From contig JAFGFT010000076.1 in the NCBI GenBank assembly GCA_016930935.1, positions 1-61,991 on the forward strand: DNA of 61,991 nt, in the 5' to 3' direction. Below, piece by piece: positions 8,441 through 17,473 of this stretch; position 1 is the first letter of the stretch; each line of letters begins with the position of its first letter. Origin of the DNA: Dehalococcoidia bacterium. Its GTDB lineage: Bacteria; Chloroflexota; Dehalococcoidia; GIF9; AB-539-J10. The notes under the pieces were generated by a model. The model was not told where the DNA came from and ran no database searches. It saw only the letters and a program-made list of their open reading frames with translations. The position numbers were made by a program, and so were the translations under genes.

Positions 8441-9199
8441 CTACCAGAGCCCGATGACGTCCTTCAGTATCAGCGTTGCACTGATGCAGAGGAGAACGAT
8501 ACCGAAAACCTTGCGAACCTGTCCCGGGTTGAGTCTTGAAGCCATAAATCGAGAGCCGAGTTGACTGCCGGCAAGCACTGCGAGTGCTGACAGAAGCCAG
8601 AGGCGCCACACCGGTTCAGCCTCCATGAGTACGTGCGAGGTGAAGCTGGAGAGGCCTGAGAATGTGACCACGAGCGCGGACGTTGCGGCCGCGGCCTTTG
8701 CCTCGATGCCCGCAAGGTAGAGAAGCGGCACTACGAAGCTGCCCCCACCCCTGCCAATCAGCCCCGCAACGAAGCCCAGTACGGAGCCTCCGCTCAGCCC
8801 GAAGACCATGCGTCGACGGGGAGTACCCACCATGCTGTGCCCTGATGTGCGCCCCCTGAGCATGAGGATGGCCGCAGCGGCGGTGAAGAGGGCGAAGCAC
8901 ACGATGAGCGCCTCCACCGGAACCTTCGTGTTCACCAGCGCACCGAGCGGCGCGAACACAACCATGGTCAGTCCGAATGGGAGCGCAACCCTCCAGTTGA
9001 TAAGGCCCTTCCTTCCGTAGACGAATGAGGCGGATGAAGTGTTCACCACGTTCAGCAGCATGCCCAGAGGGATGGCTTCTGTCCTGAAGTCCATGCCCAT
9101 CCAGAACAGGATGGGGATATACAATTGTGAACCACCCATGCCGAGCATGGAGAACACGAACGAGATGCCGAAGAAGAGGGGAACGACTACGTATTCCAT
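8441..9199 (-). CDS. TauE/SafE family sulfite/anion exporter
   Basis: A 252-residue membrane protein with about eight helices and the internal two-fold repeat of the TauE/SafE family. The conserved pieces are SMLGMGGSQLYIPIL in the first half and AGLIGRGGGSFVVPLLYL in the second, with PLGALV between them. Family members export sulfite, sulfoacetate or other C2-type anions; substrate cannot be read here. Start ATG at 9199 with AGGT upstream. It converges on the MFS gene with only 51 bases between stops and no obvious terminator. Confidence 0.86.
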   Translation of the reverse strand: MEYVVVPLFFGISFVFSMLGMGGSQLYIPILFWMGMDFRTEAIPLGMLLNVVNTSSASFVYGRKGLINWRVALPFGLTMVVFAPLGALVNTKVPVEALIVCFALFTAAAAILMLRGRTSGHSMVGTPRRRMVFGLSGGSVLGFVAGLIGRGGGSFVVPLLYLAGIEAKAAAATSALVVTFSGLSSFTSHVLMEAEPVWRLWLLSALAVLAGSQLGSRFMASRLNPGQVRKVFGIVLLCISATLILKDVIGLW

Positions 9200-9620
9200 C
9201 TGTTTCTACCTGGGAGACCTGGTTGACTGCGCTCGTTGCTTGCACCCGTCCTATGCGAGAGGTGTGAGTCAGTGTCTCCTACAGACATGATACTTTAGTG
9301 GGCCGATGCCCGCACGTATGGTGACCCTTATACACTCGAAGACTGCTGCTATCGTGTGGCATGAGGGACCATCCATCCCGAAGTGGAACCGCTCTCCACT
9401 ATTGGGTTTGCTGCAACATCCGTGCCCTCTCGCTTGGAACGGACGAATTCTGGCGGGCCGGTCGCGAAGTTTCGCCGCAAGGGCGAAGTGCGCCATGAAG
9501 GTGTATGGATTGCAGCACAGGAGGTCTCTCGTTCTGTACAATCCACATGTAGTAAACGGTCCGGAGCCCGCTCTCAACGACCGGCCCTGACCTTGACACA
9601 TCTGATACCTGGAGGCATCT
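9200..9620. other. intergenic region, no gene seen
   Basis: These 421 bases separate the divergent TauE gene and the M20 amidohydrolase. Open frames on both strands have no ribosome sites and unnatural composition (Arg/Ser/Pro rich), so I take them as non-coding. The only clear signal is the GGAGG at 9611-9615 in front of the amidohydrolase. A TTGACA at 9593-9598 is too close to that start to be its -35 element. Confidence 0.5.
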
Positions 9621-11036
9621 ATGAGCAGGCGAACGGATACTCTGGAGTTCCTTGATGGCAACAGGGAGAAGCTTGTCTCTCTGGCGAAAGACATCTGGGA
9701 GCATCCCCAGACGGGGTTCAAGGAGACGTACGCATCCGACCTCATTGCGAAGACCCTCGGAGAGGCAGGATTTCGAATGCAGAGGCCAGTGGCAGGTATT
9801 CCGACGGCCTTTGTGGCGGAGTGGGGGCAGGGCTCTCCTGTAATCGGCGTCCTCGGAGAATATGACGCGCTGCCAGGCCTGTCACAGAAGGTGAGCGCGG
9901 TGAAGGAGCCTGTCGTTGAGGGGGACGCCGGGCACGGCTGCGGACATAACCTGTTGGGTGTTGGTGGGCTCGGGGCAGCACTTGCTGTGAAGCATGCCGT
10001 GGAGTCCTCCGGTGCCTCCGGCACAATCCTCTACTTCGGTTGTCCGGCTGAAGAAACGCTCATGGGCAAGGTGTTCATGGCGCGAGAAGGCTTGTTCGAC
10101 GGGCTCGATGCGTGTGTGACGTGGCACCCGATGTTCGCAAATACGATCTGGGCGTCTGCATCCACCGCGGTCAATTCCTTCAAGCTGAGTTTCCAGGGAG
10201 TGACGGCTCATGCGGCCGCGGCCCCGGAGGCGGGGCGTAGCGCGCTCGACGCGGTGATGTTGACGGACGTGGGAGTCAACTTCATGCGGGAGCACATGCC
10301 CACGGATGTCCGGGTGCACTGCGTGGTGACCAATGGTGGACTTGCGCCGAACATCGTTCCGGAGTTCGCCCAGAGCTGGTACTACGTTCGCGCACCAGGG
10401 CGCGCACTTGTAAAACAGGTGTATGAGCGCGTGCTCAATGTGGCGCGCGGCGCGGCGATGATGACGGAGACCAGGCTGGAGGTTCAACTCGTTGCTGCGT
10501 GTCACGATGTCCTGCCCAACAGGGCAATCGGAGACGTCCTGCTTCGCAGCATGAAGCAGGTGGGCCCACCGGAGTTCGACTCTGCAGACACCGCATTCGC
10601 CGAACAGTTGAAGGGCACATTGCCGGCAGGCATGGCTGATGATGCCATGAAAAAGCTCGGCCTTCCGAGGGACAAGGTGGGCGACCCTCTGTGTACCGCC
10701 GTGCTGGATGAAGTGGCCTCGATGGCGCGGGGCGTGGTGGAGCCGGTATCGACGGATGTGGGTGACGTGTCCTACATCACGCCTACAGCCGAGCTTGTTG
10801 CCTGCTGCTTTCCCCTGGGCGTGCCGCTGCACTCATGGCAGGCAACGGCTTCCAGTGGCTCACAGATCGGCTTCAAAGGCATGATGTTCGCGGCGAAGAC
10901 GCTCGCGCTCACCGTGCTGGAACTGCTCGACAGCCCTGAGACGCTCAGAGTTGCGAGGGAGGAACTCGATGCAGCCACCGGCGGCAAGCCGTACGCGTGC
11001 CCGCTTCCCGGCGAGCTGAAACCCGTGGTTGACTGA
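9621..11036 (+). CDS. M20 family metallo-amidohydrolase, AbgB-like
   Basis: A 471-residue zinc amidohydrolase close to AbgB, which with AbgA splits p-aminobenzoyl-glutamate. Metal-binding motifs are HGCGHN (residues 105-110), CPAEE near 150 and a later WHPMFAN; the lid domain begins near SFQGVTAHAAAAPEAGRSALDA. The late TDVGDVSY and PLHSWQ segments are also typical of AbgB-type members. Start ATG with GGAGG five bases upstream. No abgA or abgT partner is nearby, so the true amide substrate is open; related enzymes cleave N-acyl amino acids. Confidence 0.88.
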   Translation: MSRRTDTLEFLDGNREKLVSLAKDIWEHPQTGFKETYASDLIAKTLGEAGFRMQRPVAGIPTAFVAEWGQGSPVIGVLGEYDALPGLSQKVSAVKEPVVEGDAGHGCGHNLLGVGGLGAALAVKHAVESSGASGTILYFGCPAEETLMGKVFMAREGLFDGLDACVTWHPMFANTIWASASTAVNSFKLSFQGVTAHAAAAPEAGRSALDAVMLTDVGVNFMREHMPTDVRVHCVVTNGGLAPNIVPEFAQSWYYVRAPGRALVKQVYERVLNVARGAAMMTETRLEVQLVAACHDVLPNRAIGDVLLRSMKQVGPPEFDSADTAFAEQLKGTLPAGMADDAMKKLGLPRDKVGDPLCTAVLDEVASMARGVVEPVSTDVGDVSYITPTAELVACCFPLGVPLHSWQATASSGSQIGFKGMMFAAKTLALTVLELLDSPETLRVAREELDAATGGKPYACPLPGELKPVVD

Positions 11037-11110
11037 GCGGGTAGTGCTACTCTGACTTGCGGCCAGGGCGTGATACCATTCCCAGTCACACTGCATCAAG
11101 GAAGAGAATC

Positions 11111-11521
11111 ATGGATGAGTACATACGAAAGATACCTGAGCCAATCGGATTCCACCTGGCGCGCCTGGACAAGCTGATGCAGGAACACTTTCCCGGCGTA
11201 GTGAGGTCGAACTCCGGTACGGTTGATGCCGAGGGGTGGCTCGACTACGCCGTGCCCCGAGGCGATGGGCAGAACGTATCGTTTGCAGGGGCCCGGTTTC
11301 GGCGGGACAAGTCTGTGGCGTGGACCGTCCTGCTGTCGGTGAAGCCTGACGAAGACCCACAGGAATGGGTGCATGAGAACGTGAGCAAGGTGGCCCGTTT
11401 ACCGTTTGCCTTCGGTCTCCCCCGCCCGCACAGGAAGGACATCTCGGACGACGAGTGGCAGTACGTGCTGGAACTCGTTTCGCAGGCGTATGCGGCCGCG
11501 TGGAAGGCAGCGGCCGACTGA
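11111..11521 (+). CDS. conserved hypothetical protein
   Basis: A 136-residue soluble protein of mixed helix and strand. It opens MDEYIRKIPEPIGFHLARLDKLM. A strand-rich middle (YAVPRGDGQNVSFAGARFRR, then AWTVLLSV) is followed by a C-terminal helix. I do not recognise the family. The ATG at 11111 is preceded by AAGGAAGAG; a start at 11057 would have none. It lies 74 bases after the amidohydrolase and may be read through from it. Confidence 0.6.
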   Translation: MDEYIRKIPEPIGFHLARLDKLMQEHFPGVVRSNSGTVDAEGWLDYAVPRGDGQNVSFAGARFRRDKSVAWTVLLSVKPDEDPQEWVHENVSKVARLPFAFGLPRPHRKDISDDEWQYVLELVSQAYAAAWKAAAD

Positions 11522-11540
11522 ACAGACCAGGCCGCAGTAG

Positions 11541-12326
11541 CTAGCGGTCGAACGTCCGGTAGTCCGGGCCCAGGTCCACGGTTGTGGTCAGGCCGCCATC
11601 GACTGCGAGTGTCTGTCCCGTGATGTAGGCCGCCTCATCTGCTGCCAGGAAGAGGACCGCCGCCGTGATGTGGGCGGGCTTTCCCCAACCGAGCGGGATG
11701 GATTCTCCTATCTGTGTGGCCGCAGGCGTCTGTCGCAGCTTCTCATTGATTGGAGTGGCGGTGTAGCCGGGTGCCACGCTGTTCACACGTATACCGTGGG
11801 GTGCCAACTCAAGTGCCCACTGCCGGGTCAGCCCGTTGATGCCTGCCTTGGACGCGGCATACGCTGTTGAGATACAGCCTACGATTCCGGCAACCGAGGA
11901 GATGTTGACGATTGCCCCCTTGCGGCGCTCCATCATTGAGGGTGCAACCGCCCGGGCACAGAGGAAAGGTCCTTTCAGGTCTGTGTCTATCTCCCTGTCC
12001 CAGTCTTCCTCGGTCGTTCCCACGAGTGAGCGGCGCCGTATGATGCCCGCGTTGTTGATGAGTACGTCCACCCGGCCGTAGGTGCGTATTGTCTTCTGCA
12101 CCATGTGGTCGACCTCGTCGGCCTTCGTGACGTCGCACTTCACTGCCATGGCGATGCCACCTGCGGCGGTAATGCTGTCGGCGACGCGTATGGCGGCATC
12201 ACGGTCGATGTCTGCGCAGATCACATGTCCTCCCTCCCGGGCGAACGCGAGGCAGTAGTCTTCTCCCAGCCCTGAACCTCCGCCGGTCACGATAATAACC
12301 TGGTCTGCAAATCTACCCGTACTCAT
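11541..12326 (-). CDS. short-chain dehydrogenase/reductase (classical SDR)
   Basis: A 261-residue classical SDR: cofactor motif TGGGSGLG near residue 14, NNAG near 90, catalytic Ser in NISSVAG, YAASK as the Tyr-Lys pair, and a C-terminal ITGQTLAVDGG. Asp at the end of strand 2 (CADIDRD) favours NAD over NADP. The substrate is probably a secondary alcohol or keto acid, but is not readable. AAAGGAGGG precedes the ATG. It is the last of three dehydrogenase/epimerase genes on this strand (14590 to 11541), with a 112-base gap to the one before, consistent with one operon. Confidence 0.9.
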   Translation of the reverse strand: MSTGRFADQVIIVTGGGSGLGEDYCLAFAREGGHVICADIDRDAAIRVADSITAAGGIAMAVKCDVTKADEVDHMVQKTIRTYGRVDVLINNAGIIRRRSLVGTTEEDWDREIDTDLKGPFLCARAVAPSMMERRKGAIVNISSVAGIVGCISTAYAASKAGINGLTRQWALELAPHGIRVNSVAPGYTATPINEKLRQTPAATQIGESIPLGWGKPAHITAAVLFLAADEAAYITGQTLAVDGGLTTTVDLGPDYRTFDR

Positions 12327-12438
12327 CGGACTTCCCTCCTTTGTGGAAAGGATGCCAGCTACCTTGTGCGGGGCAACGCTCGTGCATCAGCCTCGCAGAC
12401 GGGAGTGTAGGCTTATGTCCTTTTCAGGTCAATGGGCG

Positions 12439-13413
12439 CTATGCTTGTGCGAGTCCAAAACGGGAGGGGTTCGTGCGGACCTCATTGATGAAGTCCGGGA
12501 CGATGTCCGCGATGGTCTCGTACTCGGGCTTCCAGCCCCATTCCTTTCGCGCGACCGAGTCGTCGAACGTCTCGACCTTCGCCGTTGCATAGTAGTCCAT
12601 GATGACCGGGTCGGGATTGTAGCTGATGGCCGCATCGGGGATGTGCTTCAGCACCTCGTGCTCTATCTCCTTCGCACTTGGCGTGGGCACGAGTCCGCCG
12701 ACGTTGTAGTTCACCATCTGGATGCTGTCGAACGGTGCATCCGCGACCATGGTGAGAGCGCGAATCGCATCCCTGAAGTACATACCGGGGCCTTTCGTGC
12801 CGGGAGTGACGAAGCACTCGAAGGGCTTGCCCTGGGCCGGATACTCAATCATCCATGAGTTGTACTGCGCCACGGTTCTCTGTGTGGTCCCCGGGCCGAT
12901 GACGGAGGGGTAGCGGATAGAGCGGAAGTCCAGACCGAACTTCGTGCGGTAGAAGCGGCCGAGGCCCTCACAGTAAAGCTTGCCTGCTCCGTACATGGTG
13001 GCCGGTCTCTGCAGCGTCTCATCGGTGACCACCTTGCCCGCACCGTGGGCATACGTGCCGATGGTGCTGGTGAAGATGAATCTCGGTACCTCAAAGAGAC
13101 GGGCGGCCTCCAGCATGTTCATGGTACCGACCACATTCGTCTGGAAGGACGCCCAGGGGTTGACCTGAGATGTCGTGCTCAGCATGGAACCCATGTGAAA
13201 GATGCGCTCGATGCGGTGGTCCTTCACCGCGTTGAATACCTCTGACCCATAGGCGAGGTTGCCTCGTATAATAGTGATGTCCTTTGCGATGTCGGCGATG
13301 CGGCTCATGTTGGTGGTCGGGCCGAAGGTGACGACTTCATCTCCCTGTCCGACCAGTGTGCGCACAAGCTCCGTGCCTATGTAGCCGGTGCCTCCTGTGA
13401 CGAGTACTCTCAT
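12439..13413 (-). CDS. NAD-dependent epimerase/dehydratase (extended SDR), copy 2
   Basis: A 324-residue extended SDR. It opens MRVLVTGGTGYIGTELV (nucleotide loop), has FTSTIGTYAHG at the catalytic Ser/Thr position and MYGAGKLYCE with the Tyr-Lys pair. Family members act on nucleotide sugars or other hydroxy/keto substrates. It is strikingly similar along its whole length to the gene immediately upstream (13622-14590), so the two are a tandem duplication. Start ATG with AAAGGAG. In this copy the loop reads GGTGYIG; the sister has GGTGSIG. Confidence 0.88.
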   Translation of the reverse strand: MRVLVTGGTGYIGTELVRTLVGQGDEVVTFGPTTNMSRIADIAKDITIIRGNLAYGSEVFNAVKDHRIERIFHMGSMLSTTSQVNPWASFQTNVVGTMNMLEAARLFEVPRFIFTSTIGTYAHGAGKVVTDETLQRPATMYGAGKLYCEGLGRFYRTKFGLDFRSIRYPSVIGPGTTQRTVAQYNSWMIEYPAQGKPFECFVTPGTKGPGMYFRDAIRALTMVADAPFDSIQMVNYNVGGLVPTPSAKEIEHEVLKHIPDAAISYNPDPVIMDYYATAKVETFDDSVARKEWGWKPEYETIADIVPDFINEVRTNPSRFGLAQA

Positions 13414-13621
13414 GTGATGATTTCTCCTTTGTCGGTGGGCAAGGTTGCGAAGGCGCTGTCGCCCTGCGCGAGAAGGATGATGACGGCAATCCTGTCAGGC
13501 ATGGTCGCCATCCTCTCACAGTGCAGCACTTCTCTGATTATGCCGAGGTGAAATGGGCGATGCAAAGAAAGGGAGGCTTCTTCGCAGCGTCCAAGAGTCG
13601 GGAGGTGTGACTGCCGTCACT

Positions 13622-14590
13622 TCAGGCAAGACCGTACTGCGATGGGTTCTTTGTGACTTCCCTGATGAAGTCCGGGACTACCACATCGAGGGTTTCGTAC
13701 TGCGGCATCCAGCCCCATTCTTCGCGGGCACAGGTGTCATCGAATGTCACTGTCTTTGCGGTCTCGTAGAACTTCATCACCACCGGGTCCGGTTCGTAGG
13801 TCACGTCCGCACCGGGGAAATGCTTCCGAATCTCCAACTCGATGTCCTTGGCGGAGGGGGTGGGATTGAGACCGCCTACGTTGTAGTTGACCATGGCGAT
13901 GCTGTCGGCAGGGGCATCGGCAATCGTTGAGATTGCCCTGACTGCATCCTTGAAGTACATGCATGGACGCTTCGTCTCAGGCGTGACGAAGCACGGGAAT
14001 GGCTTGCCGAGTATCGGGTACTCAATCATCCAGGAGTTGTACTGGGCTACTACACGGACCTTCGCGCACGGACTCATGATGGAGGGCAGGCGTACCGACC
14101 TGAAATCGAGCCCGAACCGGGTGCGGTAGAAGCGGCCGAGATTCTCTCCGTACAGCTTGCCCGTTCCGTACATGGTGGCCGGCCTCTGGAGAGTCTCGTC
14201 AGTGACCACCTCGCCTGCGCCGTGGGCGTAGGTGCCGATGGTGCTGGTGAAGATGAACTGCGGCACGTCGAAGAGACGGGCAGCTTCCAGCACGTTCATC
14301 GTGCCGACGACGTTGACCTGGAAGGCAGCCCACGGGTTGGCGTTGGAGGGGAGGCTCAACATGGAGCCGAGATGGAATATGCGATCGATGCGGTGGTTCT
14401 TCACGGCGTTGAAGACTTCTGACTGGTATGCAAGGTTGCCACGGATGATGGTGATGTCCTTCGCGATGTCAGCCACGCGGCCGGGGTACGACGTCGGCCC
14501 GAAGGTGAGAACCTCATCACCACGTTCAAGGAATGAGCGGACAAGCACGGATCCTATTGAGCCGGTGCCTCCGGTGACAAGTACGCGCAT
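13622..14590 (-). CDS. NAD-dependent epimerase/dehydratase (extended SDR), copy 1
   Basis: A 322-residue extended SDR and tandem sister of the gene at 12439-13413. Shared signatures are MRVLVTGGTG, FTSTIGTYAHGAG, MYGTGKLYGE (Tyr-Lys pair) and MVNYNVGGLNPTPSAKDIE. Differences cluster in the substrate half (SIMSPCAKVRVVAQYN versus SVIGPGTTQRTVAQYN), which suggests changed specificity after duplication. The ATG at 14590 is chosen because AAAGGAGG stands before it and the Rossmann strand starts there; a frame from 14671 would add 27 unrelated residues. First gene of the three-gene SDR group. Confidence 0.88.
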   Translation of the reverse strand: MRVLVTGGTGSIGSVLVRSFLERGDEVLTFGPTSYPGRVADIAKDITIIRGNLAYQSEVFNAVKNHRIDRIFHLGSMLSLPSNANPWAAFQVNVVGTMNVLEAARLFDVPQFIFTSTIGTYAHGAGEVVTDETLQRPATMYGTGKLYGENLGRFYRTRFGLDFRSVRLPSIMSPCAKVRVVAQYNSWMIEYPILGKPFPCFVTPETKRPCMYFKDAVRAISTIADAPADSIAMVNYNVGGLNPTPSAKDIELEIRKHFPGADVTYEPDPVVMKFYETAKTVTFDDTCAREEWGWMPQYETLDVVVPDFIREVTKNPSQYGLA

Positions 14591-14789
14591 TGCCGTGGTC
14601 CTCCTTTTGCCCGTGGACAAAGTCATGGAGCAAGGCGCGGAAGAGATTCTGCAGTCAGTTTCGTGAGACATGGCCGCTGCATGCTTCTCACGCGCGCGGC
14701 TCGATTATGCGGTGTAGAGAGTGTTTCTGCAACGTACCGGCCACCTTGTGATTCTTGTTGGAGTTGCTATCTGTGCGATAATCGGCGCC

Positions 14790-15530
14790 ATGAAGATAGT
14801 TGCGATTGACGGCAGCCCACATGGTGACCGGGGCAACACGGGAATGCTGCTGGAGCGATACCTCGCTGGCGCAGCCGAAGCCGGAGCCGAGGTGGAGCGA
14901 GTCTCTGCCTACAAGCTCAAGATGGAGCCGTGTTGTGTGCGCATGCCCTGCTGGTACAAGACGTTTGGAGTCTGTATCTACAAGGATGAGTGCTCCGCAC
15001 TGATGGACCGCATGGCGCAGGCAGATGCCTGGGTGCTTGCCTCTCCCGTGCATGTGGGAGGCATGACGCACGGCCTCACGCGCGTGCTTGAGCGCTCCAT
15101 AATGCTGCTTTCACCGTATTTCGAGGTAGGAGCGGATGGCCGCTCGCGGCACGTGACGTCGCCGGATGCAACGAACCGGAAGATGGTGCTTGTGTCCACG
15201 TGCGGATTCTATGAGGATGACGCGTTTGCGCCGCTCGTCGCACAGACCGAAGACCTGAGCCATTCCCACGGAATGCAGTTCGCCGGTGCGCTGTTGCGGC
15301 CCCACGGCCTGGCACTCCGGTTCATGAAGGCGCAGGGGCTCGGCGTTGAAGAAGTGCTACAGGCGGCCTACGACGCAGGGAATGAGCTTGTCCTCACCGG
15401 TTCGATGAGCGATGAGACGCTGCAGAAGGTGCGGCAGCCCCTCATGAGCCAGGAAGACTTCATCGCGATGATGAACAGCGCCTTCGACCGTCGCCTTGCC
15501 TGCTCGGGTGGACAGTCTGGACCCTGCTAG
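14790..15530 (+). CDS. flavodoxin-like NAD(P)H-dependent FMN reductase / iron-sulfur flavoprotein-like
   Basis: A 246-residue flavoprotein. The FMN loop is GSPHGDRGNTGML (residues 9-21) and the second flavin segment is ASPVHVGGMTHGLTRVLER. Between them is a cysteine-rich stretch, PCCVRMPCW then GVCIYKDEC (Cys48, 49, 54, 62, 68), where iron-sulfur flavoproteins bind a [4Fe-4S] cluster. The spacing differs from the standard CX2CX2CX5C, so cluster binding is possible but not certain. Start at 14790 because the fold starts there; no strong ribosome site. It is divergent from the SDR operon and convergent with the PPOX-ferredoxin gene, another flavin plus Fe-S protein. Confidence 0.8.
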   Translation: MKIVAIDGSPHGDRGNTGMLLERYLAGAAEAGAEVERVSAYKLKMEPCCVRMPCWYKTFGVCIYKDECSALMDRMAQADAWVLASPVHVGGMTHGLTRVLERSIMLLSPYFEVGADGRSRHVTSPDATNRKMVLVSTCGFYEDDAFAPLVAQTEDLSHSHGMQFAGALLRPHGLALRFMKAQGLGVEEVLQAAYDAGNELVLTGSMSDETLQKVRQPLMSQEDFIAMMNSAFDRRLACSGGQSGPC

Positions 15531-15548
15531 GGTCCGCGAAGGCCTGTC

Positions 15549-16163
15549 TCACAACCCCGTCGAACGCTCAATCGCATCGACCGGACACACATCGGCGCAT
15601 CTGCCGCACTCCAGGCAATGTGCCTGGGCGATGACGTACGGGTCGCCCTTGGAGATGATGCCTTCGGGGCAGGCGTCAGCGCATGCGCCGCAGCCGATAC
15701 AGTTGTCTGTGATGCGATAGCCATACGGTCTCGCCTCCGCCCCGCCGAAGGCGAAGCGTTGCCGGGCAGGAGTTGAACTGGAAAGTTCAAATAGCTCCCC
15801 GCGGCCGCGGTACACGTGAAAGCCGTCGAGGATATCGCGCTTCTCTCCGGGGTAGATGTCCTTCATCATCGGGTTTGCTTCAAAAACGCGGTCGACCAAA
15901 TCCCTGTCTTCCACCTTTCGCACGTCACCCACCAATCGAACCGCCACCCAATCCTTCGTTATCGCCGAGAGAGCGACAATCGGAACCGCTTCAAGCTGTT
16001 GATAGAAGGCTTTGCCGCGCGCGGTGACGAAGTAGAGTCCGTCATCATCTACCAGCATCACGTCGATGATGCGCGAGGCAGGCTCTCCACCGTTGACGGT
16101 GGAGAATGTGACCGATTTCACCTCTCGCAGCATTCGTAGCGCGTTTCCTGCACTATCATCCAT
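15549..16163 (-). CDS. pyridoxamine 5'-phosphate oxidase-like domain fused to a two-cluster ferredoxin
   Basis: A 204-residue fusion. Residues 1-130 are a split-barrel flavin-binding PPOX-like domain (VTFSTVNGGEPASRIID, then YFVTARGKAFYQQL). From about residue 150 is a ferredoxin with two [4Fe-4S] motifs, CIGCGACADACPEG and CLECGRCADVCPVDA. This layout suggests an electron-transfer flavoprotein that passes electrons between ferredoxin-type clusters and FMN or F420-like cofactor, not vitamin B6 synthesis. It ends 18 bases from the convergent flavoprotein gene. Domain calls are strong; the substrate is unknown. Confidence 0.88.
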   Translation of the reverse strand: MDDSAGNALRMLREVKSVTFSTVNGGEPASRIIDVMLVDDDGLYFVTARGKAFYQQLEAVPIVALSAITKDWVAVRLVGDVRKVEDRDLVDRVFEANPMMKDIYPGEKRDILDGFHVYRGRGELFELSSSTPARQRFAFGGAEARPYGYRITDNCIGCGACADACPEGIISKGDPYVIAQAHCLECGRCADVCPVDAIERSTGL

Positions 16164-16310
16164 TGTTCATCACACTCACGTAGCGAATCCCGATGGTGGA
16201 CGCGGCGCATCTTCCTGTGGCAGAAGGCTCCGCGCCATTCGCCGCTTGGAAGAAAGGAATCTCCTTCTCCTTGCAGGGACCGTTCCCCGGCCAATCGCGT
16301 CCCGGTCGGG

Positions 16311-16748
16311 CTACTTCACCAGCTTCGCTTCGGCGTCGGCCAGCGCTTTTTTCGCAACTACCAGCTTCTTGTACTTCGCGAACAGCTTGTCCGCGTTCCC
16401 CGCTTCTGCCGCCTTTGCCATGTCTCCCTCGATCTCCGCGACGTCCAGCCGCTGGTAGTAATCCAGAGCTTCCTTCAAGTGCGCCAGCACTATCATGCCG
16501 GTCAGCACGGGATGGTTGTTCGTCACGTTCGCATCGGGGTACATGAAACCGTGTTCCAGTTCCACGTCCAGTCCCATGCGAAAATCCTCGACAGCAATCG
16601 GCATCCCTGCGGTGTTCACCACGCCGAGCACCTTCTGAGCCTCTTCGGCGGTCACGCTCGCGTCCTTCAGTGTGGTCCAGTCGCGGAATCCAAGCTCCTT
16701 GCAGACTCTCTTCACTTCATCAACAGTGATGTACTCAGGAATCTTCAT
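16311..16748 (-). CDS. DUF5661 family protein
   Basis: A 145-residue soluble, mostly helical protein. It opens MKIPEYITVDEVKRVCKELG and contains GLDVELEHGFMYPDANVTNN, HPVLTGMIVLAHLKEALDYY and a Lys/Ala-rich C-terminal helix. The ELEHG and TNNHP segments are characteristic of DUF5661, whose function is unknown; the His/Glu/Asp content hints at metal binding. The ATG at 16748 follows AAAGGAGGATG. It is divergent from the cupin gene across 223 bases. Confidence 0.75.
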   Translation of the reverse strand: MKIPEYITVDEVKRVCKELGFRDWTTLKDASVTAEEAQKVLGVVNTAGMPIAVEDFRMGLDVELEHGFMYPDANVTNNHPVLTGMIVLAHLKEALDYYQRLDVAEIEGDMAKAAEAGNADKLFAKYKKLVVAKKALADAEAKLVK

Positions 16749-16971
16749 CTCATCCTCCTTTCGATTCGCCCAACCTAATGATAGCCGATTCGGGTCGTAC
16801 AGGGTCGAGTTTCTGTGACTTCGCAATCGGGATGAGAGGGTGGAGGAGAGATTGAGATTCGGATGGAATAGAATACCGGAGACACTACGCGGACTGCGGG
16901 CGTATGACGGGAACGGCCTGTGGGGGGCGAGTAGCAACAAGAGATTCCGCCACGGATGAAAGGAGGGTGAC

Positions 16972-17349
16972 ATGACTGAACCTGTAGAGACGAGGGCGAC
17001 TGAAGAGGAGATGAAGAGGGTGATGCGCTGTTGGGGACTACCTGAGATTCAACTTGGCCCGGGTGCGGTGGCTCACCTGCTTGGTTCGGAGAGAATGACG
17101 GCCAGCTTCATCGTGCAGGAGCCGCACTGTTCTTTCAAGGTACACAGCCACGACAATGAGGAAATCGTCATCGTGTTCCAGGGAGAGCGTGACGAGATAT
17201 TGGATGGGAAGCTCTATCGCATCACGGAGGGCGACATCATGATTGTGCCTCCTGGCTCCGCACACGGTTCCTACACGCACGAATCCGGCTGCAAGGTGCT
17301 GGAGGTATTCGCGCCTCGCCGTGAAGACCTGCTGGCGAGGTTGCCGTAG
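16972..17349 (+). CDS. small cupin-domain protein
   Basis: A 125-residue single-domain cupin. Motif 1 is HSHDNEEIVIVFQGE with the first metal-binding His/Glu set (HxHxxEE), and motif 2 is GDIMIVPPGSAHG with the second His. It probably binds a divalent metal and may be a small dioxygenase, isomerase or ligand sensor. AAAGGAGGGTGAC precedes the ATG. The next gene on this strand starts 124 bases downstream and may be co-expressed. Confidence 0.85.
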   Translation: MTEPVETRATEEEMKRVMRCWGLPEIQLGPGAVAHLLGSERMTASFIVQEPHCSFKVHSHDNEEIVIVFQGERDEILDGKLYRITEGDIMIVPPGSAHGSYTHESGCKVLEVFAPRREDLLARLP

Positions 17350-17473
17350 CTCCGGGGGATTCTTCTTCAGCAGCCGTGCGCTTCCTGACGACACCCCTGT
17401 ACGCGATTGGTGTCGCAGATTCGGTTGCGCTACTATTCACGGCCATCGAGGCGGAAGGAAGGAGATAACGACC

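Noticed and set aside
9269-10024. 251-residue minus-strand frame opposite the amidohydrolase start
   Set aside because: It is the mirror of a well-supported plus-strand gene and has random composition.
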